From Planctomycetaceae bacterium (GTDB lineage: Bacteria; Planctomycetota; Planctomycetia; Pirellulales; Thermoguttaceae): DNA of 24,992 bases. The position numbers were made by a program, and so were the translations under genes. The notes beneath the pieces were generated by a model. That model saw nothing but the letters and a program-made list of their open reading frames with translations, did no database searches and was not told where the DNA came from. The stretch is taken from assembly GCA_031261125.1 (NCBI GenBank), contig JAISJZ010000360.1, positions 1 through 24,992 on the forward strand, read 5' to 3'. Below, piece after piece: positions 20,043 through 24,992 of this stretch; the first letter of the stretch is position 1; each line of letters starts with the position of its first letter.

Positions 20043-22070
20043 ATGATGCGAACACTTTTTTCCCTTATCGTTTTCGTTTGCCTTACCTCGTTTCTTCGTG
20101 CCGACGAAGGAATGTGGCTCTTTGAGAATCCGCCGAAACAGCAAGTCAAAGAGAAGTACAACTTTGATTTAACGGACGGTTTTCTCGACCACCTGCGGTT
20201 GTCGTCGTGCCGATTTGCCCGGCGAGGCAGTGCGTCGTTTGTTTCGTCGCAAGGTCTCATTATGACGAACCATCACGTCGGGGCGCGGAACCTGCACGAA
20301 CTCAGTACGCCGGAAAATAATCTGCTCGAAAACGGGTTTTACGCCAAAACACTTGCCGATGAACTGCCGTGCAAAGGTCTTGAAGTTCTCGTGCCGGTCT
20401 CGGCGGAAGACATTACGGAAAAGGTCAACGCTGCCGTGAAACCGGAGATGTCCGCCGAAGAAGCCCAAAAGGCACGGAGCGGTGCCATTGCAGCGATTGA
20501 AAAAGAAGCCGCCGACAAGACAAAACTTCGATATGAAGTAACCACACTCTATCAAGGCGGAGCGTACCATCTTTACGGCTACAAAATTTACAACGACATT
20601 CGGCTTGTTTTCGCACCGGAGGAAACGATTGCGGCGTTCGGCGGCGATCCCGACAATTACGAATATCCCCGCTACTGCGTCGATTGTTCGCTCTTCCGTG
20701 CTTACGAAGACGGCAAACCCGCGAAAATCGAACACTTTTTGAAATGGTCAACGAGCGGCGTGAAAGACAACGAACTCGTTTTCGTTTCCGGTTTCCCCGG
20801 CAAGACAGACCGTGCTTACACGCGGGAACACCTCGAATTTCAGCGTGATGTTTATTTCCCGTGGCGGTTACAAAAATTGTATCGACGTGAAGTCGTGTAT
20901 TCGGCGTTTGCGAACCGGAGTTTGGAAAACGCCCGGCGTGTCGGCGATGACCTTGGTGCTGTCCAAAATTACCGCAAACGCGCCATCGGGCAACTGCAAG
21001 GTCTCCAAACGCCGTCACTGTGGGGGGAACCAAAGAAAATTGTAGAAGGTTCGCCGGAAGAAATCATTAAATTAGCGTGTGCCGAGGAATCAAATTGTTA
21101 CTACGCATACGATTTACTCGAATTGGGGGAAGCATTTAACAGCAAAACGTTTCAGATTGCAAGAACTCTGGTTCGCTTGGCTTATGAAATAGAAAAGCCG
21201 AACGGGGAACGTTTGAAAGAATATCGGGACAACAATCTCGAATCGCTCAAACAAACACTTTTTTCTGACGCGCCAATTTACGAAGATGTCGAAATTATCA
21301 AATTAACTGATTCGCTTACGATGTGGCGTGAAATTCCGCAAACTCTACTCGATATATCCGAAGTGCTTGACGTTGATAAGAATAAATCTCCGAAAGAATT
21401 GGCAACAGATTGGATTCTCAACTCAAAAGTCCGTAATGTTGATGAAAGAAAGCGGCTTGCAGAAGGGGGCATTAAAGCAATTGAGGCATCGCAAGACCCG
21501 ATGATAAAACTTGTTTTGAAGGTCGAATCGGCAGCTCGGTTTGCCCGTGAAAATTATGAAGAAGCAGTCGAAGCCCCATTGACGGCGGCGTATGCTGAGT
21601 TAGCAAAAAAGCGTTTCGAAAAATTAGGAACGAGCGTTTATCCTGATGCAACGTTCACGCTTCGGCTTTCGTATGGTGCAGTGAAGGGTTACAAGGACGA
21701 TGACGGTACGGAAATCGCCCCGGTAACGAATATTGCCGGGATGTTCGACCGGGCGGAGAAGCAGAAACACAAAGAGCCGTTCGATCCGCCGAAAAGTTGG
21801 AAAGACGGCAAATCGAAACTCAATTTGAATACGTCATTCAATTTAGTAACGACAAACGACATCATCGGCGGCAACAGCGGCAGTCCGATGGTCAACGCCA
21901 AAGGCGAAGTCGTCGGCTTGGTGTTTGACGGGAACATTTATTCACTGTCAAACAATTTCGTTTACACGGAGACGCAGAGCCGGTGTGTAAGTGTGAATAC
22001 GGATGTGATTTTAGAATCGCTGCGGAAGATTTACAAAGCCGAGCGGATTGTGAAAGAATTAGGGTTTTAG
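20043..22070 (+). CDS. Secreted peptidase S46 (dipeptidyl-peptidase 7/11 family)
   Basis: This 675-residue exopeptidase of family S46 removes dipeptides from peptide N-termini outside the cytoplasm. A signal peptide (MRTLFSLIVFVCLTSFLRA) precedes the family opening DEGMWLFENPP. The chymotrypsin-like fold is split by a large helical domain: the catalytic His lies in LIMTNHHVG (H77/H78), and the nucleophile Ser in IIGGNSGSPMVN (S612). After it, GLVFDGN has Gly where DPP7-type enzymes have Gly and DPP11-type enzymes have Arg, so a preference for hydrophobic rather than acidic P1 residues is likelier; this is inference by hand alignment. Start ATG at 20043 or 20046, no Shine-Dalgarno. The stretch from about 21050 to 21650 is more AT-rich than its flanks. 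It is followed after 13 bases by an HtrA protease. Confidence 0.92.
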   Translation: MMRTLFSLIVFVCLTSFLRADEGMWLFENPPKQQVKEKYNFDLTDGFLDHLRLSSCRFARRGSASFVSSQGLIMTNHHVGARNLHELSTPENNLLENGFYAKTLADELPCKGLEVLVPVSAEDITEKVNAAVKPEMSAEEAQKARSGAIAAIEKEAADKTKLRYEVTTLYQGGAYHLYGYKIYNDIRLVFAPEETIAAFGGDPDNYEYPRYCVDCSLFRAYEDGKPAKIEHFLKWSTSGVKDNELVFVSGFPGKTDRAYTREHLEFQRDVYFPWRLQKLYRREVVYSAFANRSLENARRVGDDLGAVQNYRKRAIGQLQGLQTPSLWGEPKKIVEGSPEEIIKLACAEESNCYYAYDLLELGEAFNSKTFQIARTLVRLAYEIEKPNGERLKEYRDNNLESLKQTLFSDAPIYEDVEIIKLTDSLTMWREIPQTLLDISEVLDVDKNKSPKELATDWILNSKVRNVDERKRLAEGGIKAIEASQDPMIKLVLKVESAARFARENYEEAVEAPLTAAYAELAKKRFEKLGTSVYPDATFTLRLSYGAVKGYKDDDGTEIAPVTNIAGMFDRAEKQKHKEPFDPPKSWKDGKSKLNLNTSFNLVTTNDIIGGNSGSPMVNAKGEVVGLVFDGNIYSLSNNFVYTETQSRCVSVNTDVILESLRKIYKAERIVKELGF

Positions 22071-22083
22071 TACAATCCTTGGT

Positions 22084-23487
22084 ATGTTGTTTCGTACCTT
22101 TTTACTGTTTTGCGTTTTTGCCGTTCCGCCGCTTTGCGCCCAAGAAGCAGGCAAGTCCGCCTCGGCACTGGAACTGTCATCCCAAGCGTTCCGCGCTGCT
22201 GCCGAACGTGTTTTGCCCGCAACGGTTAAAGTCATTTCCCGAATGCAGACCGCTGCTGACCGGGATGCGATGCAGATTCAGATACCGGCACTGAAACCGC
22301 AGGCGGGACGGCGTAATCCCGGCGACAGCACTGGTACCGGTTTCATCATCGACCCGAAAGGAATTATTATTACCAATAATCACGTTATTGCTAAAGGCGT
22401 GGAAGTCGAAATTGAATTGCCGGACGGACGGACATATACCAGTACGAAGTTTGCCCGCGACCTCGAAACGGATTTAGCCGTGATTTGGGTTGCGCCGGAC
22501 AAGGGTGAAACATTGCCCGTTGCGGTGTTCGGCAACAGCGATTTGATGGAAATCGGCGATTGGGTTCTTGCCATCGGCAATCCGTTCGAGTTGGATTCCA
22601 CGGTCAGTGCCGGTATTATTAGTGCGAAAGGGCGTTCGTTGCGGAATGTACAGCGGACGGAATTTTTGCAGACCGATGCCGCCATCAATCCGGGCAATTC
22701 CGGCGGTCCGCTCATCAATTTGAACGGCGAAATTATCGGCATTAACACGGCGATTGCGTCCCGTAGCGGCGGTAATCAGGGCATCGGCTTTGCATCGCCG
22801 TCGAACAACGCCCAATGGGTGGTGAAACAACTTGTCGAAAAAGGCAAAGTCGAACGGGCGTGGTTCGGCGCGGTAACGCAGCCCGTAAGACCGCAGGACG
22901 TTAAACGGCTGAACTTGAAAGACCGCAGCGGTGTGCTGGTAGAATATGCCGTTCAGGATTCGCCGGCGCAGAAAGCCGGTATTCAGGAAAACGATGTGAT
23001 TCAATCGTTTGACGACCAGCCGGTGAACGAAGTGTATCAACTGCAACGGCTGTCGGAACGTGCCGATTTGAACGGTGAACACCAAGTTGTGATAGTTCGT
23101 GAAGGCAAGCGGTACCGTATCCGCTTCGACGTGAAAGCGATGCCGCCGTCCGCCGGTCTGCTGGCAACGCCGGACAATTCGGTACGGTCCTATGTTGACA
23201 ATGGTTTCGGAATACTTGTTGTCGAAGGCACGCCGCCGATTATCAGCCGGCTGCGGGTCGGACAGCGGAAGGGAATCGTGGTGTTGACGGTTGTACCGGG
23301 TGGACTTGCAGAAAAGGCGGGGGTCCGTATTGGAATGTTACTCACGAAGGTTGACGGTCGGGACGTGCCGACGTTGCCGATGTATTTGGCGGCAAGAGAA
23401 ACTGGTTCGTTGTCTGCGGGAATCAAATTGAATGTTGTGCATCCCGGTGGTTCCGAAGAGGTGCTGACGGTGAAAGTTGGTGAATGA
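22084..23487 (+). CDS. HtrA/DegP-type serine protease with two PDZ domains
   Basis: This 467-residue envelope protease/chaperone degrades or refolds damaged exported proteins. A signal peptide (MLFRTFLLFCVFAVPPLCA) leads to a trypsin-like domain with the full triad: H100 in ITNNHV, D130 in ETDLAV and S206 in INPGNSGGPL. Two PDZ domains follow: the first at about 270-345 (GVLVEYAVQDSPAQKAGIQENDVI), and a second, more divergent one at about 375-465 (GIVVLTVVPGGLAEKAGVRIGML). It is translated from the same message as the S46 peptidase, 13 bases upstream, suggesting joint handling of periplasmic or secreted protein. Its stop codon (23485-23487) directly abuts an inverted-repeat element, so any native terminator was displaced. 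Confidence 0.93.
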   Translation: MLFRTFLLFCVFAVPPLCAQEAGKSASALELSSQAFRAAAERVLPATVKVISRMQTAADRDAMQIQIPALKPQAGRRNPGDSTGTGFIIDPKGIIITNNHVIAKGVEVEIELPDGRTYTSTKFARDLETDLAVIWVAPDKGETLPVAVFGNSDLMEIGDWVLAIGNPFELDSTVSAGIISAKGRSLRNVQRTEFLQTDAAINPGNSGGPLINLNGEIIGINTAIASRSGGNQGIGFASPSNNAQWVVKQLVEKGKVERAWFGAVTQPVRPQDVKRLNLKDRSGVLVEYAVQDSPAQKAGIQENDVIQSFDDQPVNEVYQLQRLSERADLNGEHQVVIVREGKRYRIRFDVKAMPPSAGLLATPDNSVRSYVDNGFGILVVEGTPPIISRLRVGQRKGIVVLTVVPGGLAEKAGVRIGMLLTKVDGRDVPTLPMYLAARETGSLSAGIKLNVVHPGGSEEVLTVKVGE

Positions 23488-23488
23488 T

Positions 23489-23940
23489 GGGAGTGTCAAT
23501 TTTTTGTAGGTATTTATACGGGTTTCCAGGAGTGCTTCCAGTGATTGGAGTGGTGCCGCAGTGCCGATAGGTGCGGGTAAGACGGATGTGATTGTTTGCC
23601 GTCGTTACCGTTTTCGTCCCTTGACAAAGAGAAAGGCATCGAGGTTATGGAGAACCTGACCTTGTGGAGAATTGTCGCCGACTTGGTCGAATTCTTGAAT
23701 AAGGCATCTTAAAACAATAACTCACCCAAAATTTGTTCAAAAACGACGAATTTGCGTCTCTTTTATCTTGTCAAGAGCAGTTTTATTGTTTTACGGTGCC
23801 TAAGTGCCTCCAATTTCTCGTGGAGGAAGGCATTCGCATCAATGGGGGGGCTGTTGCATCGTTACGTCCGTGTAAAAAAGGGGGAAACTGACGCTCCATT
23901 ATAACACAGAGAAAAATACCTACAAAAAATTGACACTCCC
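23489..23940. mobile_element. 452-bp inverted-repeat element (MITE-like), no transposase
   Basis: The element is bounded by perfect inverted repeats: 23487-23515 is the exact reverse complement of 23914-23942 (29 bases counting the flanking AT pair). The arm begins GGGAGTGTCAATTTTTTGTA. Taking GGGAG/CTCCC as the ends, both flanks carry AT, which could be a 2-base target duplication or simply an extension of the repeat. The interior has no transposase-like frame. A short frame there (about 23627-23710) reads KGIEVMENLTLWRIVADLVE and I do not recognise it. An inner hairpin (CCTCC...GGAGG, near 23806-23827) is present. It is best described as a non-autonomous element or a deleted IS; the family cannot be named from the ends alone. 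Confidence 0.8.
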
Positions 23941-24019
23941 ATTTCAAACAGGACGGTAATCTTTCAGATATTAACCCTGTACCGTTCACCGTCCCGTTCA
24001 ATGAAACCGGCGGAGTATA

Positions 24020-24253
24020 ATGCGATGCTACCGTAAATCAACAGAAAAAGAGTATGCCGGGGCAGAAGATAACGGCGACAGTGTCGCAATGACCGTTTGG
24101 GGACGGGCGGCGGAGAACGCTAAAAAGTTGGTTTTACTTGCTGCCTGTTCAGAAAATCGCAAAGAACCGATAATAATGCCTCGCCATAGCGATTGGGCAG
24201 TTCAGTTCATTAGACCTGTTGCGCAACTTAAATTTGAGTTTCAGCGTTTATAA
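24020..24253 (+). pseudogene. C-terminal remnant of a DUF3987-type primase/helicase
   Basis: The 77-codon frame reads EYAGAEDNGDSVAMTVWGRA, then AENAKKLVLLAACSENRKEP, then HSDWAVQFIRPVAQL. This is the pattern of the C-terminal end of DUF3987 / plasmid- and phage-type primase-helicase proteins: a run of R-x-x-E-x-A-x-K-L-A-L-x-x-A-x-S-E-N followed by a W-A motif. Those proteins are several hundred residues long, so only a stub is left. It has an ATG (24020) but no ribosome-binding site, and no upstream frame continues it. It lies between the inverted-repeat element and a truncated SNF2 gene, consistent with remains of an integrated mobile element. The match is by eye only. Confidence 0.55.
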
Positions 24254-24254
24254 T

Positions 24255-24304
24255 ACCGCATATCAACGACAGACGCAGCAGATGTCTCCTGCGTCTGTTG
24301 CGGT
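24255..24304. other. Long stem-loop between gene remnants
   Basis: CAGACGCAG (24270-24278) and CTGCGTCTG (24289-24297) pair perfectly around a 10-base loop, and ACCGCA (24255-24260) pairs with TGCGGT (24299-24304) outside them. It may be a terminator of the lost primase gene or part of a recombination site; there is no T-run. Confidence 0.5.
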
Positions 24305-24333
24305 AGGGATACGACATCATCTTAAACGCTTTT

Positions 24334-24992
24334 ATGGGACTCGGTAAAACGATTCAGGGATTGGCGTTGCTCTTGTTGCGGAAAAACGATGGTCCCGCTC
24401 TCGTGGTGGCTCCGACTTCCGTTTGTGAAAATTGGGAGCGGGAAGCGTTGCGTTTCGCGCCGGTGTTGAACATCTTGCGAATATCCGCTCAAACGGGGCA
24501 GGCACCGGAGGATTACAAAAAGGAACGTGAAAGCATTATTAAAGGAGCAAAGAAAGGCGATATGATTGTTACGAATTATTCGCTGCTTCAAATCGAGCAG
24601 GAACATTTTACCGACAAGAAGTTTGCAACAATCATTTTGGATGAAGCGCAGGCGATTAAGAATGCCGACACGGGACGAACACGCACGGCATTTAATCTCG
24701 TTGGTGATTTCCGTGTGGCGATGACGGGAACGCCGATTGAAAATCATCTTGGCGAATTTTGGTCGATATTCAATTTTATCAATCCGGGTTTTCTCGGCAC
24801 GAAACAGGAGTTTGAGCAGCGTTACGCGAATGCGGATAAACAAACCCGGCAATCGCTTAAAAATCTGATTCGTCCGTTCTTGTTACGGCGGACGAAGAGC
24901 GAAGTGTTGAAAGAATTGCCGCCCAAGACCGAGATTCAACTCGATGTCGAATTGACGAAAGAGGAAACGGCGTTGTACGAAACGGTGCGGTT
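24334..24992 (+). CDS. SNF2-family ATPase/helicase, missing its N-terminus and cut by the window edge
   Basis: The frame encodes the first RecA-like lobe of an SNF2 ATPase, an enzyme that moves along DNA or strips proteins from it. Motif I is MGLGKT at the very first codon, motif Ia is LVVAPTSVCENWERE, motif II is ILDEAQAIKN (D103, E104) and motif III is MTGTPIENHLGEFW. FLLRRTKSEVLKELPPKTE leads to the second lobe beyond the window. In intact proteins Walker A is preceded by an LADD-type segment and usually by hundreds of residues. Here the codons before the ATG read YDIILNAF and then meet a TAG (24304). No ribosome-binding site is visible. The gene therefore looks 5'-truncated by a rearrangement and is probably non-functional. 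Confidence 0.8.
   Translation, partial: MGLGKTIQGLALLLLRKNDGPALVVAPTSVCENWEREALRFAPVLNILRISAQTGQAPEDYKKERESIIKGAKKGDMIVTNYSLLQIEQEHFTDKKFATIILDEAQAIKNADTGRTRTAFNLVGDFRVAMTGTPIENHLGEFWSIFNFINPGFLGTKQEFEQRYANADKQTRQSLKNLIRPFLLRRTKSEVLKELPPKTEIQLDVELTKEETALYETVR

Noticed and set aside
23489..23940. Transposase gene inside the inverted-repeat element
   Set aside because: No frame longer than about 70 codons and no DDE/DDD-type pattern is visible in either direction; the minus-strand frame from 24001 runs through the repeat itself.
23480..23950. 8-9 base target-site duplication around the element
   Set aside because: Flanks beyond the shared AT do not match (GAATG on the left, TTCAA on the right).
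1..24992. tRNA, rRNA or CRISPR array
   Set aside because: I looked for cloverleaf-like repeats with a CCA or TTCRA loop and for regularly spaced direct repeats, and found none.

Overview
The window looks like a stretch of chromosome from a planctomycete (Planctomycetota, probably a Pirellulales/Thermoguttaceae-like bacterium). The reasons are indirect. The base composition is close to balanced, many starts lack a Shine-Dalgarno sequence, and several proteins resemble families I know mainly from that phylum: the GH10-like protein with its own N-terminal domain, an enlarged RseP with several PDZ domains, a Tat-exported sugar-isomerase-like TIM barrel, and secreted helical and Cys/Pro-rich proteins. 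No rRNA, tRNA or CRISPR array is visible.

Layout. 1-3223: a short leader, rpmB (zinc-type L28), then a fused FAD/Fe-S oxidase. 3267-6420: an MFS transporter diverges from a GH10-like protein through a compact bidirectional promoter, followed by the wreck of an SMP-30/gluconolactonase gene. 6694-10272: an envelope-flavoured region with an exported protein carrying about 37 cysteines, a stand-alone Hpt protein, a secreted helical protein and a secreted Pro-rich protein. 10262-14911 (minus strand): a probable operon of a TPR protein, a DUF721/DciA-like protein and a secreted C25 (gingipain-like) cysteine peptidase. 15042-18351: overlapping dxr and rseP, a pairing common in bacteria. 18431-19948 (minus): a TIM-barrel isomerase-like protein and a YhcH/YiaL-family protein. 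20043-23487: a secreted S46 dipeptidyl-peptidase and an HtrA/DegP protease 13 bases apart. 23489-24992: accessory debris made of a 452-bp element with perfect inverted repeats, the C-terminal stub of a DUF3987-type mobile-element primase/helicase, and an SNF2 ATPase whose reading frame starts exactly at Walker A.

How the genes fit together. The central theme is envelope and extracytoplasmic proteostasis: HtrA, RseP, S46 and C25 peptidases plus several exported structural-looking proteins. A smaller theme is carbohydrate metabolism (MFS carrier, GH10-like, SMP-30 remnant, TIM barrel, YhcH). Most intact genes sit in pairs, with recognisable sigma70-type promoters in the divergent gaps.

Points most worth a second look: the Cys-rich/LKKLF repeat protein; the A/U-rich hairpin that fills the leader of the gene at 9424; a 13-base motif repeated in distant intergenic regions; four tandem heptamers inside the signal peptide of the C25 peptidase; ten copies of the palindrome CGGTACCG; and the inverted-repeat element and gene debris at the right edge.
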